Assembly (NCBI RefSeq): GCF_024168825.1
Contig: NZ_JALJWH010000001.1
Location: 4,340,001 to 4,404,000, forward strand
DNA length: 64,000 bases
Source: Paenarthrobacter sp. A20
GTDB lineage: Bacteria > Actinomycetota > Actinomycetes > Actinomycetales > Micrococcaceae
Direction: 5' to 3'
Positions 33,295 through 41,324 of this stretch are shown here, piece by piece (position 1 is the first letter of the stretch; the number at the start of each line of letters is the position of its first letter). Under the pieces are notes generated by a model. That model saw only the letters and a program-made list of their open reading frames with translations. It did no database searches and was not told the DNA's origin. Both the position numbers and the translations under genes were made by a program.

Positions 33295-33918
33295 CTAAAG
33301 AATGCTGGCGATGCGCGGCATCTTCAGGCGCGGCTTGCGTGCCTCCGCGGGTCGGGGGTCACGGTGGGCAAGCTTCTCGCGCAGCATGGTCCGGCCGCGG
33401 TGAATACGGGACCTGACGGTGCCCAGCTTCACACCCAGCGCCTCTGCAACCTCGTCATAGGAGAGACCTTCAAGATCGCACAGCACGACGGCGGCGCGGA
33501 AGTCCGGCGGCAACTCCTCCAACGCGCGCTGGACGTCCAAATCAAGGTTGTTGTGCTCGAAGCTCTGCTCCGGACCTGGTTCGCGGCCGGGCAAGCGGGA
33601 CTCGGCGTCCTCTGCAAGGGCATCGAAACGGATACGGCTCTTGCGACGGGCCTGGTCCAGGAACAGGTTGGTGGTGATACGGTGCAGCCAACCATCCAGG
33701 GTTCCCGGTTTGAAGTTCTCCAGCGACCGGAACACGCGGACAAACACCTCTTGGGTGAGGTCCTCGGCGTCGAACTTGTTGCCGGTCAGGCGATAGGCGA
33801 GGCGGTATACCTTGGCGGAGTGGTTCGCAACCACTTCCTCCCAGCTGGGCATGACCCAGTCGCTTACGGCCTCAAGGCTTTCCGATGCTTGGACTGGCGC
33901 AGCATGCGATGCCGGCAT
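33295..33918 (-). CDS. sigE: ECF RNA polymerase sigma factor SigE
   Basis: The 207-residue protein has region 2 ([55 protein letters not shown]) and region 4 ([50 protein letters not shown]). It is of the group led by mycobacterial SigE, which controls envelope-stress genes. The ATG is preceded by GAGGGGAG. The following anti-sigma gene and tatB support this. Known SigE-type factors recognise GGAAC-like -35 and CGTT-like -10 sequences; one such arrangement occurs upstream of the divergent methyltransferase. Confidence 0.93.
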   Translation of the reverse strand: MPASHAAPVQASESLEAVSDWVMPSWEEVVANHSAKVYRLAYRLTGNKFDAEDLTQEVFVRVFRSLENFKPGTLDGWLHRITTNLFLDQARRKSRIRFDALAEDAESRLPGREPGPEQSFEHNNLDLDVQRALEELPPDFRAAVVLCDLEGLSYDEVAEALGVKLGTVRSRIHRGRTMLREKLAHRDPRPAEARKPRLKMPRIASIL

Positions 33919-34007
33919 CGTCCACTCCCCTCAAACTGTGGTTCACCGAGTCTTCGGCGCCGCCCACCTCATGGATGACCGGAGCAATATCATCCCAAGG
34001 TTGTCTG

Positions 34008-34031
34008 GGAATTTCCTGACTGGCGGGCGTT
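34008..34031 (+). promoter_or_regulatory. Possible ECF-type promoter (GGAA, 16-base spacer, CGTT)
   Basis: GGAA at 34008-34011 and CGTT at 34028-34031 match the core of actinobacterial SigE promoters with a plausible spacer, and it points toward the O-methyltransferase gene. Short motifs like these can occur by chance. Confidence 0.25.
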
Positions 34032-34110
34032 TTTCCCGCAGGGCTGAATACACTCGCGGACACAGCTTCAGGGCGGCTGCCCAACAGCGGGTATACGGGG
34101 GCAGACACAG

Positions 34111-34116
34111 TAGTCT
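34111..34116 (+). promoter_or_regulatory. Candidate -10 element (TAGTCT) for the O-methyltransferase gene
   Basis: TAGTCT lies 38 bases before the start codon. A GGAAAGCG ribosome-binding site lies between, so this gene would have a normal short leader. Confidence 0.4.
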
Positions 34117-34154
34117 GGTACAAACACCCCTACCCGCGGAAAGCGAAACCCTTC

Positions 34155-34787
34155 ATGAGTGCCGACAAGTCAAGCAGCTGGTCCTATGCAGAAGATCTGC
34201 CTGCTGAGGATGACGTCTTGTTGCGCGCCCGGGAGCGGTCCTTCGAGCTGGGAGTCACGCCCATCAGCCCGGGCGTCGGGGCGGTCCTGACGGTCCTGGC
34301 TGCCGCTTCCAAGGCCCAGACCGTGGTTGAAGTGGGTTCCGGCGCCGGAGTTTCCGGCGTCTGCCTGCTGCGGGGCCTGAGCCCCCAGGCAGTCCTGACC
34401 ACCATCGACGTCGATGTCGAACACCTCAAGGCCGCCAGGGAAGCGTTCCTGGAATCCGGCAGCCCAGCCAACCGCACGCGCACCATATCGGGCCGAGCCG
34501 CCGACGTTCTGCCACGCCTGACCGATTCCGCCTACGACCTCGTTTTCATCGACGCCGACAAGCCGAACTTTCCCAAGTACGTGGAACAGGCGATCCGCCT
34601 GCTCAAGTCCGGCGGAACGCTGGTGATCAACGACGCCCTGGACAAGGACCGTGTAGCCAACCCGGCAGCGCGCGACTCCACCACCGTGGTCCTGCGCCAG
34701 ATTGGCAAGGCAATCCGCGACGACGAGCGGCTGGCTTCAGCCATGCTGCCCACCGGCGATGGCCTGCTTGTGGCGGTCAAGAAGTAG
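34155..34787 (+). CDS. SAM-dependent O-methyltransferase (class I, family 3)
   Basis: The 210-residue protein has AdoMet motif I as TVVEVGSGAGVSGVCL, VLTTIDVDVEHLKAAREA, then DLVFIDADKPNFPKY and GGTLVINDALDKDRVAN. This pattern matches catechol-type O-methyltransferases such as those related to CCoAOMT, where DADK includes metal-binding residues. Substrate is unknown. It is divergent from sigE over 236 bases; the same neighbour is seen in mycobacteria, which supports conserved synteny rather than function. A bidirectional terminator follows. Confidence 0.9.
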   Translation: MSADKSSSWSYAEDLPAEDDVLLRARERSFELGVTPISPGVGAVLTVLAAASKAQTVVEVGSGAGVSGVCLLRGLSPQAVLTTIDVDVEHLKAAREAFLESGSPANRTRTISGRAADVLPRLTDSAYDLVFIDADKPNFPKYVEQAIRLLKSGGTLVINDALDKDRVANPAARDSTTVVLRQIGKAIRDDERLASAMLPTGDGLLVAVKK

Positions 34788-34830
34788 CGTGTGTCTGGTC
34801 CGAGAGGGCCTAGACAAGAGCCTTAAACAA

Positions 34831-34862
34831 AAGCAGGGCCCGGCTCCCGCCAGGCCCTGCTT
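34831..34862. terminator. Bidirectional terminator after the O-methyltransferase gene
   Basis: AAGCAGGGCC and its complement GGCCCTGCTT form a ten-base-pair stem with a 12-base loop between convergent genes. Confidence 0.8.
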
Positions 34863-34868
34863 CTAAAT

Positions 34869-35036
34869 CTATTCGGTCACACCTACGAGGCATTCCTTGA
34901 GGTTTTCCGCTTCGGCGGCATTGAGTTCGACTACAAGTCGTCCTCCGCCTTCGAGTGGCACACGCATGATCAGGCTGCGTCCCTCTTTGGTAACTTCCAT
35001 AGGGCCGTCGCCAGTACGTGGTTTCATAGCCGCCAT
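34869..35036 (-). CDS. DUF3117 family protein
   Basis: This 55-residue protein reads MAAMKPRTGDGPMEVTKEG, then RSLIMRVPLEGGGRLVVELN and ends NLKECLVGVTE. It matches a very conserved, short actinobacterial family (DUF3117) of unknown function. GGAGGGG lies nine bases before the ATG at 35036. A longer frame upstream to 35117 is not supported. A structural role is likely given the near-invariant sequence, but none is established. Confidence 0.9.
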   Translation of the reverse strand: MAAMKPRTGDGPMEVTKEGRSLIMRVPLEGGGRLVVELNAAEAENLKECLVGVTE

Positions 35037-35263
35037 TAGGAAAATCCCCTCCATTTGTCCCAAGTCACGCCCAACCCGGCCGGGCTGGATCCGCGTCGCA
35101 ATTGCAGCCGGCGGCACCGCTTGGGAGGCCGCCTTGGCCGGGCACTTTTAGGTGCTTTGTCCTTGCTCGTAGTCCATTATCCCGTACTTACCCGTCCGTA
35201 GCGAATCAGCGGGCTATTTGTCCGGGCTTTGTACATATTGTGTTTCCCGGGCAAAGCTCCACG

Positions 35264-36559
35264 TCAGGGCGGATAGTCGCCACCGCCGGGTAACGGAGCC
35301 CATGCCCAAAGCCATACCACCCACACGATTTGGAGGAGAACGAACAGGACCACCACGGTCCCCCGATAGGCCCTGGACTTGGACAGCAGCGCCGCACCCA
35401 AGGCCAGCGGGAAAAGAGGTAGCAACATCCGGAAGGTACTGGTCTGCGGATGCAGGAATACCAGCAGATAACCCATATAGCAGGCGCACCACAGGCGGAG
35501 TTCAGCCCCTAGGGCCCGGACGGGCTTGGAGATCATCACCAACACAAAAAGGGCGGTGAAGACAAAGGGCGCCAGCACACCCAGAACTGGCCCGAACAAC
35601 ATCCGGCCAGTATCAAACCACGGCTTAAAGGGGACAAGATCGTGTCCGCGCCATGCCGTTTCTGTACGGGTGTAGGCCGCAGGGTCCCCAGTCACGGCCC
35701 AGGCGATGGCTGGCCATGCCAAGGCTCCCAGGCCAGTCGCGAACACCAGGACGGCCAGTGACACCAAGCTGCGCGTCGACGTCGGATCTTTTGTGGTGCC
35801 ACCTGTTGCAGTCCTGCCTACTGTTTCCAGCGCTGCTGCCGGCGGCCGCAGCCGGCCCCATAACCGCCACAGGAACAGGAGCCCCAGCATGGCGGCAAAC
35901 GGGACTCCGGTTGGCCTGGACAAACACATCAGGAGCACAACCGGGATGGCGGCAAGGTAGTGGCGCCGGACGACCAGCAGCAAGGAGGCCGCTAGCAGCA
36001 GCAGGTTCAAGGACTCGGCATACGGGACTTGCAGGATCGGGGACACCGGAAAGGTGGAAACGAAGACTACGCCCCACATCGCCGTGCGCCTGCCGGCGAA
36101 CTCCCGGAAGAGCTTGTAAATGACTAGTGCCGCACCCAGGCCGGCCAGCATCGCAATGGCCGTGAGGGCAGGCAATGCACCCATCCCGGTGATCGCGGAC
36201 ACGCCGCGGGCCAGGAAGGGAAACAGCGCATAGAAGGCCCAGGCATTTTCCTTGACCACGCCGTTCGCATCCACGGGCAGTTCCGAGGGATAGCCCTTGT
36301 CTGCGGCTTCCTGGTACCAGCGTCCGTCCCAGATGGTAATGAAGTTCCAGTAATCCGGCGCTGGCGGGAACCACGGGTTAGTTCCCTGGTGAATGGCGGC
36401 GGCCATGAAGATACAGGCGCTGACCACTCTGGCCGCCACAAAGACCAGGGAAACCTGCAGCCACCACGGCCACGCGCCCATCCGGGCCACCGTGGCCGAG
36501 ACCGCATGCGAAACCCGGGCCGTAGCGCCTTCGGTCTGGATCGGAGCCGTCCGGCTCAC
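35264..36559 (-). CDS. Multi-pass membrane glycosyltransferase, PIG-V-like mannosyltransferase family
   Basis: The 431-residue protein has at least nine hydrophobic segments. Near the N-terminus, ITIWDGRWYQEAADKGYP gives the WDGxWY motif, and FYALFPFLARGVSAITG, VPYAESLNLLLL and CLSRPTGVPFAAML follow. These fit the PIG-V family of polyprenol-phosphate-dependent mannosyltransferases and related GT-C enzymes. A role in mannosylating cell-envelope lipids or proteins from the outer face of the membrane is plausible. Its ATG overlaps the DivIVA-domain gene stop by four bases. The acceptor is unknown. Confidence 0.8.
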   Translation of the reverse strand: MSRTAPIQTEGATARVSHAVSATVARMGAWPWWLQVSLVFVAARVVSACIFMAAAIHQGTNPWFPPAPDYWNFITIWDGRWYQEAADKGYPSELPVDANGVVKENAWAFYALFPFLARGVSAITGMGALPALTAIAMLAGLGAALVIYKLFREFAGRRTAMWGVVFVSTFPVSPILQVPYAESLNLLLLAASLLLVVRRHYLAAIPVVLLMCLSRPTGVPFAAMLGLLFLWRLWGRLRPPAAALETVGRTATGGTTKDPTSTRSLVSLAVLVFATGLGALAWPAIAWAVTGDPAAYTRTETAWRGHDLVPFKPWFDTGRMLFGPVLGVLAPFVFTALFVLVMISKPVRALGAELRLWCACYMGYLLVFLHPQTSTFRMLLPLFPLALGAALLSKSRAYRGTVVVLFVLLQIVWVVWLWAWAPLPGGGDYPP

Positions 36560-36888
36560 GGTTGTATCCGCTTGGTTTCGCCGTCCTCCAGCCGCGGCTG
36601 TGCCAGTGCATTGAGTCTTTCGATCTCACGGTCTTTGGCCAGCAGCTGGTCCCGCAGGTCATCCAGGACCTGGTCTACCTGGTCCATCCGGTACCCTCTC
36701 AGCCCCAATGCGAAACGCAGGGAATCGACGTCGGAGGGCTTTGCTTGCGACGGCAGCACCACGGGGGGCAGGTTTGGTACGGGGTCGTCGAGGCCCGCTC
36801 CAATCGAGCGCCCCCGGACCATCCCGGCTCCGAGGTACAGCGCAGCGCCGAGAAGGACAATCGCGAGGAACACCAGGAAAAAGCTCAC
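36556..36888 (-). CDS. DivIVA-domain membrane-anchored protein
   Basis: The 110-residue protein has an N-terminal membrane helix (MSFFLVFLAIVLLGAALYLG), a Pro-rich linker and the segment SLRFALGLRGYRMDQVDQVL, followed by a short coiled coil (LLAKDREIERLNAL). The RFxxGxRGYxxxxVDxxLD pattern is the DivIVA signature, which reads membrane curvature and organises cell poles or septa. It is coupled by overlap to the glycosyltransferase gene and follows the LOG gene by 26 bases. A role in directing envelope enzymes to growth sites is a reasonable inference. Confidence 0.85.
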   Translation of the reverse strand: MSFFLVFLAIVLLGAALYLGAGMVRGRSIGAGLDDPVPNLPPVVLPSQAKPSDVDSLRFALGLRGYRMDQVDQVLDDLRDQLLAKDREIERLNALAQPRLEDGETKRIQP

Positions 36889-36914
36889 AGGTCCATGGTG
36901 CCAGAAAGGAGTGC

Positions 36915-37754
36915 CTATTCCGGGCGCTGGTTTCCGTTGGGCGTGGGAGGAAGCGGCGCCCCGTGCAAAACGCGGTGCACCGCATCTGCAGGGTCATCAA
37001 CCAACTGGATCAGGTCAAGGTCCTTTTCGGACACCATGCCCTCCGCAACCAATGTTTCCCTGATCCACTCGATCATCGGACCCCAGAACCGCACGCCCAG
37101 GAGGACGATGGGGAACGACGTCACCTTGCGGGTTTGAACCAGCACCATTGCCTCAAAGAGTTCGTCCAGCGTTCCCAGCCCACCAGGAAGGACCACAAAG
37201 CCCTGGGCGTACTTGACGAACATCGTCTTGCGGGCGAAGAAGTACCGGAAATTGATGCCCAGATCCACCCACTGGTTGAGGCCCTGTTCGAACGGCAATT
37301 CAATGCCGAGACCCACGGAGACTCCATTGCCTTCCACGGCACCTTTGTTTGCCGCTTCCATGGAACCAGGCCCGCCGCCGGTGATCACCGCGACGCCCGC
37401 TTCGGCAAGTTTGCGACCAACATCCACGGCCATCTCGTAGTACTCGGTGCCCGGCTTTGTACGTGCGGAACCGAACACGCTGACAGCCGGGCCCAGGTCA
37501 GCAAGGGCCCCGAAGCCCTCCACAAATTCGCTCTGAATCCTCAGGACACGCCACGGATCGGTGTGAATGAACTGTCCGGCCCCACTCGTATCCAGCAAAT
37601 GCTGGTCCGACATGCCCGTATCCGCTTGTTTGCGCCGAAGCTCCAGGGAGCCTTTGTGCTTCGCCGGGGCAATCTCCGAAGGCAGGGGCACATGGGCCGC
37701 CTTGACGTGGCCGTTGGCATCGGAGTGGGGTACTGGGTGCTGGCTGATGCTCAT
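36915..37754 (-). CDS. LOG-family nucleoside phosphoribohydrolase (TIGR00730 Rossmann protein)
   Basis: The 279-residue protein contains AVITGGGPGSMEAANKGA and FVVLPGGLGTLDELFEAM, the two signatures (GGGxGxM and PGGxGTxxE) of the lonely-guy family. Members cleave nucleoside 5'-monophosphates to free base and ribose phosphate, including cytokinin precursors. The N-terminal 50 residues are charged and family-variable. The ATG at 37754 follows TAGCCT with a six-base gap. It heads an operon with the DivIVA-domain and PIG-V-like genes and is divergent from gluA. Confidence 0.92.
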   Translation of the reverse strand: MSISQHPVPHSDANGHVKAAHVPLPSEIAPAKHKGSLELRRKQADTGMSDQHLLDTSGAGQFIHTDPWRVLRIQSEFVEGFGALADLGPAVSVFGSARTKPGTEYYEMAVDVGRKLAEAGVAVITGGGPGSMEAANKGAVEGNGVSVGLGIELPFEQGLNQWVDLGINFRYFFARKTMFVKYAQGFVVLPGGLGTLDELFEAMVLVQTRKVTSFPIVLLGVRFWGPMIEWIRETLVAEGMVSEKDLDLIQLVDDPADAVHRVLHGAPLPPTPNGNQRPE

Positions 37755-37760
37755 TGCCCA

Positions 37761-37766
37761 AGGCTA
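37761..37766 (-). promoter_or_regulatory. Candidate -10 element (TAGCCT) for the LOG gene
   Basis: Minus-strand TAGCCT ends six bases before the ATG at 37754, with no ribosome-binding site between. Confidence 0.5.
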
Positions 37767-37905
37767 GCGCCTATGAGTGCCTGCTCTGTCGCCGCGACCC
37801 GCTTCTTGCATTGCAGTCTGGTATATCGCTGTGGGGCAGGTTTCTGTTCAGTCACGATCTTCAGGAAGTTGCCGTGACCGTGGTCATATTTGCTTCTTTG
37901 TTCGC

Positions 37906-37911
37906 TAGATT
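37906..37911 (+). promoter_or_regulatory. Candidate -10 element (TAGATT) for gluA
   Basis: TAGATT ends six bases before the gluA ATG, which has no Shine-Dalgarno sequence, so gluABCD mRNA may begin at the start codon. Confidence 0.5.
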
Positions 37912-37917
37912 CGTCGT

Positions 37918-38673
37918 ATGACTACTCAAGCGTCCGGCGATGCCCTCGTCTCCCTGAATGGCGTCAACAAGCACTACGGTCAATTGCACGTCCTCAAGGA
38001 CATTAACCTTCAGGTCAAGAAGGGTGAAGTGGTGGTGGTCATCGGGCCCTCCGGTTCCGGTAAGTCCACGCTGTGCCGTGCGATCAACCGTTTGGAAACG
38101 ATCGATGACGGCGATATCGCCATCGACGGGAAGAAGCTTCCCGAAGAAGGCAAGGATCTCGCGCACCTGCGTGCCGACGTCGGAATGGTCTTCCAGTCCT
38201 TCAACCTGTTCGCCCACAAGACGATTCTTGAGAACGTCACCCTGGGCCCGATCAAGGTAAAGAAGGTGGCCAAGGGAACCGCTGACAAGGAAGCCATGGC
38301 CCTCCTGGAGCGCGTAGGTGTCGGGCACCAGGCTCCCAAGCTTCCCGCCCAGCTCTCCGGTGGCCAGCAGCAGCGTGTGGCTATCGCACGAGCACTGGCC
38401 ATGAAGCCCAAAGTGATGTTGTTCGACGAGCCCACGTCGGCGTTGGACCCCGAGATGATCAACGAAGTACTGGACGTCATGATCCAGCTGGCCAAGGAGG
38501 GCATGACCATGATCGTGGTCACCCACGAGATGGGCTTTGCCCGCAAGGCTGCTGACCGTGTGGTGTTCATGGCTGACGGCCAGATCGTGGAAGACGCAAC
38601 TCCCGAGGAATTCTTCACCAACCCGAAGAGCACCCGTGCCAAGGACTTCCTGTCCAAGCTTTTGACCCACTAG
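37918..38673 (+). CDS. gluA: Glutamate-type amino acid ABC transporter, ATP-binding protein
   Basis: The 251-residue ATPase has Walker [17 protein letters not shown], the Q-loop [13 protein letters not shown], signature [15 protein letters not shown], Walker [15 protein letters not shown] and the H-loop [19 protein letters not shown]. It belongs to the polar amino acid (GlnQ/GluA) group and powers uptake of glutamate or related amino acids. It is first in a four-gene set with gluB, gluC and gluD, the order of the Corynebacterium glutamate transporter. The start lacks a ribosome-binding site; a TAGATT box lies six bases before it. Confidence 0.93.
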   Translation: MTTQASGDALVSLNGVNKHYGQLHVLKDINLQVKKGEVVVVIGPSGSGKSTLCRAINRLETIDDGDIAIDGKKLPEEGKDLAHLRADVGMVFQSFNLFAHKTILENVTLGPIKVKKVAKGTADKEAMALLERVGVGHQAPKLPAQLSGGQQQRVAIARALAMKPKVMLFDEPTSALDPEMINEVLDVMIQLAKEGMTMIVVTHEMGFARKAADRVVFMADGQIVEDATPEEFFTNPKSTRAKDFLSKLLTH

Positions 38674-38748
38674 CTCCTTATCGCCCGCACCCCAGGCCGT
38701 AAAGACCTCACCCAGGCCGAACGACGGCCAACCTAAGAAAGGAATGTC

Positions 38749-39624
38749 ATGAAGGCTTTCATTACCCGGAGGAAGTCGCTGCTGGTGGCTGCTTCTGCCG
38801 TGCTCGCCCTCTCGCTGAGCGCATGTGGCGGCAGCGGCACCACCTCTACCCCTGTGGCCTCGGCGAGCTTCGAAGCCGGCACCACGATGGAGAAGCTGAA
38901 CAAAGCCCAGAAGATCACCATCGGCACCAAGTTTGACCAGCCCCTGTTCGGCCAGAAGGGCCTTGACGGCAAGCCTGTCGGTTTCGACGTCGAAATGGGC
39001 AAGGCAATCGCCGCCAAGCTGGGCATTCCTGCCGACAAGATCGAATGGGTAGAGACCGTCTCCCAGAACCGTGAATCGTTCATTGAGCAGGGTCGTGTTG
39101 ATCTGGTCATCGCCACCTACACCATCAACGACGCCCGCAAGGAGAAGGTTGCCTTCGCCGGACCTTACTACGAAGCCGGCCAGGCCCTGCTGGTGAACAA
39201 GGACGACAACTCCATCACCAAGCCTGAAGACGTCTCCGGCAAGAAGGTCTGCTCCGTGACGGGCTCCACCCCGGCAAAGACCATCGCAGAGAAGTACGGC
39301 GCAGAGGTTGTTCCGGCCGCCACCTACACCGCTTGCCTGGAGCCGCTGCGCAACAAGCAGGTAGTTGCAGTGACCACGGATAACGTGATCCTCGCCGGCT
39401 ACGTGGACAAGGAACCGGACGCCTTCAAGCTCGCCTCGGACGAGACCTTCACCAAGGAGCCTTACGGCATCGGCCTGAAGAAGGACGACACCGTCTTCCG
39501 CAACTGGATCAACGATCAGCTCGAAGCATTCCAGAAGGACGGCGAATACAAGAAGGCTTGGGAAGCCACCGCAGGCAAGGTCATCAAGACCACTCCTGAA
39601 CTTCCTGCGATCAACCGCTACTAG
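38749..39624 (+). CDS. gluB: Glutamate-type ABC transporter substrate-binding lipoprotein
   Basis: The 291-residue lipoprotein has a signal peptide ending LALSLSACGGSG, with C26 as the lipidated residue. A family-3 solute-binding fold follows: ITIGTKFDQPLFGQKGLDG, KPVGFDVEMGKAIAAKLG, NRESFIEQGRVDLVIATYT and KKVCSVTGSTPAKTI. The conserved FD and R/D positions contact the amino group of the ligand in this family. It is preceded by AAAGGAATGTC. A hairpin lies between it and gluC, as is common where the binding protein is made in excess over the permeases. Glutamate as ligand is inferred from operon similarity. Confidence 0.92.
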   Translation: MKAFITRRKSLLVAASAVLALSLSACGGSGTTSTPVASASFEAGTTMEKLNKAQKITIGTKFDQPLFGQKGLDGKPVGFDVEMGKAIAAKLGIPADKIEWVETVSQNRESFIEQGRVDLVIATYTINDARKEKVAFAGPYYEAGQALLVNKDDNSITKPEDVSGKKVCSVTGSTPAKTIAEKYGAEVVPAATYTACLEPLRNKQVVAVTTDNVILAGYVDKEPDAFKLASDETFTKEPYGIGLKKDDTVFRNWINDQLEAFQKDGEYKKAWEATAGKVIKTTPELPAINRY

Positions 39625-39636
39625 TCGGGATCCGTT

Positions 39637-39669
39637 AGCTGCCGCCGCCCCTTCCGGACGGCGGCAGTT
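39637..39669 (+). terminator. Intercistronic hairpin between gluB and gluC
   Basis: CTGCCGCCG at 39639-39647 pairs with CGGCGGCAG at 39659-39667, extended by two outer pairs, one of them a G-T wobble. With no T-run it probably acts as a 3' mRNA stabiliser or a partial terminator, lowering permease expression relative to gluB. Confidence 0.55.
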
Positions 39670-39717
39670 GACCACTCCAGGACCCTGTTCCCTGATTAGC
39701 TGCAGTCAAAGGAAGCC

Positions 39718-40368
39718 ATGGACGCCGTCATAGCAAGCCTCCCCGAATACTGGGACGGATTTCTCCGAACCCTTTATCTCTCCGTAATTTCAGGAATCAT
39801 TGCCCTCCTTGTCGGCACACTCCTGGCGGCCATGAGGGTTTCCCCCGTGGCTGCACTCCGCGGTTTCAGCATGTTCTATGTTGAAGTCGCCCGTAACACC
39901 CCGTTGACCATCATTTTCTTCTTCGCAGCCATCGTTCTCCCCCGGCTGGGCGTCAAATTCGAGCAATTCGAAGTCGCCGCGATCATCGCGCTGAGCAGCT
40001 ACACGGCAGCCTTCATCGCCGAAGCAGTCCGTTCCGGTGTCAACAGCGTGCCGGTGGGCCAAGCAGAAGCTGCCCGCAGTATCGGCATGACATTCACCCA
40101 GGTCCTGGGCTTCATTGTGCTTCCCCAGGCCGTCCGAACCGTCATACCTCCTTTGATCAATATCCTGATCGCCTTGGTCAAGAACTCTTCGGTAGCCGGC
40201 GCGTTCTTCGTCCTCGAGCTGTTCGGCTACGGCCGCCAGCTCTCCAACGACTACGGAGACCAAGTCCTCTGGATCCTGCTCGGGGTGGCCTTCTTCTACC
40301 TCCTGATCACGGTGCCCCTGGGTCTTCTGGCGCACTTTGTTGAACGAAAGGTGGCGATTGCCCGATGA
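39718..40368 (+). CDS. gluC: Glutamate-type ABC transporter permease
   Basis: The 216-residue membrane protein has five to six helices. Characteristic segments are GFLRTLYLSVISGIIALLVG, YVEVARNTPLTIIFFFAA and SSYTAAFIAEAVRSGVNSVP. The EAA loop is VGQAEAARSIGMTFTQVLGF followed by IVLPQAVRTVIPPLIN. It belongs to the His/Glu/Gln permease group. The ATG follows AAAGGAAGCC. The stop overlaps the gluD ATG by four bases, so the two permeases are translated together and should form a heterodimer bound to the GluA ATPase. Confidence 0.93.
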   Translation: MDAVIASLPEYWDGFLRTLYLSVISGIIALLVGTLLAAMRVSPVAALRGFSMFYVEVARNTPLTIIFFFAAIVLPRLGVKFEQFEVAAIIALSSYTAAFIAEAVRSGVNSVPVGQAEAARSIGMTFTQVLGFIVLPQAVRTVIPPLINILIALVKNSSVAGAFFVLELFGYGRQLSNDYGDQVLWILLGVAFFYLLITVPLGLLAHFVERKVAIAR

Positions 40369-41258
40369 CTTCGGTCCTGTACGACGTCCCCGGGCCCAAA
40401 GCCCGCCTTTACTCGCTCCTGGGATCCGCAGCCGGAATCCTGATCATCCTCGGTGTCCTTGCCATTGCCGTCACAACTCTGGCTCAGCAGGGCATCTTCG
40501 ACGCAGACCGCTGGGAGATCTTCTACGGCCCCATGGCCCCGGATGTCTGGAGCCTGATCGGCCAAGGCATTCTCTCCACGCTGGCCGCAGCTGCAGTCGC
40601 AGCAATCATTGCCTTCCCGTTGGGCATAGCCCTCTGCCTGCTGAGAATCTCCCTGATCGCCTGGATCCGCATTCCAACTCAGGTGGTCCTCGAGTTCCTC
40701 CGCGGCATGCCCGTGGTCCTCATGATGTTGTTCGTCCTGCTGGTTTTCGCAACCGGTCAGTTCCAAGCTGTAGTGGTGGGCCTAACGCTCTACAACGCCG
40801 CCATCTTCGCCGAAATCCTCCGTGCAGGCATCCAGTCCCTGCCGAAGGGACAACGTGAAGCCGGCCTGGCCATTGGCCTGCGGAGCTTCCAGTCGCGGAT
40901 GTCCATCGAATTCCCGCAGGCCGTCCGCCGGATGCTGCCGTCGTTGATCGCCCAGCTGGTGGTCCTGCTCAAGGACACTTCCCTCGGGTACATCGTTGGC
41001 TACGAGGAACTTCTGCGGAAAATCCAGATCATGGCCGACTTCCTGGGCCCGGACTTCCTGTTCCCGGCCTTCTTCGTCGGTGCTGCGATCTACATCCTGA
41101 TCAACCTGACCGTTTCACGGATCGCCATCCTGATCGAACGCCGTGGCTCCAAGAAGGCCGCTGGCGGCGTGGCTCCCCCCAGCCTCCGGACAGGGCTCGT
41201 GGTGGGCGGTAACGACCCCATCGCCAAGGACTCCGTCGAAGGCCCGAACAAGGCGTAG
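40365..41258 (+). CDS. gluD: Glutamate-type ABC transporter permease
   Basis: The 297-residue permease shares the fold of GluC. Visible features are IGQGILSTLAAAAVAAIIAF, VVLEFLRGMPVVLMMLFVLL, NAAIFAEILRAGIQSLPKGQ and an EAA loop (REAGLAIGLRSFQSRMSIEF) leading into PQAVRRMLPSLIAQLVVLLK. About 35 C-terminal residues are polar and probably disordered. It overlaps gluC by four bases and is closed by a strong terminator at 41273, ending the glutamate transporter operon. Confidence 0.93.
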   Translation: MTSVLYDVPGPKARLYSLLGSAAGILIILGVLAIAVTTLAQQGIFDADRWEIFYGPMAPDVWSLIGQGILSTLAAAAVAAIIAFPLGIALCLLRISLIAWIRIPTQVVLEFLRGMPVVLMMLFVLLVFATGQFQAVVVGLTLYNAAIFAEILRAGIQSLPKGQREAGLAIGLRSFQSRMSIEFPQAVRRMLPSLIAQLVVLLKDTSLGYIVGYEELLRKIQIMADFLGPDFLFPAFFVGAAIYILINLTVSRIAILIERRGSKKAAGGVAPPSLRTGLVVGGNDPIAKDSVEGPNKA

Positions 41259-41272
41259 TCCTGCACCAAGCC

Positions 41273-41306
41273 AGAAGGTCCGCAGCCACCAGGCTGCGGA
41301 CCTTCT
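41273..41306. terminator. Bidirectional terminator between gluD and dapE
   Basis: AGAAGGTCCGCAGCC and its exact complement form a 15-base-pair stem with a four-base ACCA loop between convergent genes. Confidence 0.88.
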
Positions 41307-41324
41307 TCTCTGTCTGCGTACGTC

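Noticed and set aside
37861..39675. Very long open frame antisense to gluA and gluB (about 600 codons).
   Set aside because: The plus strand encodes clear ABC ATPase and binding-protein motifs. The antisense frame has no recognisable motif and is a by-product of high-GC codon use.
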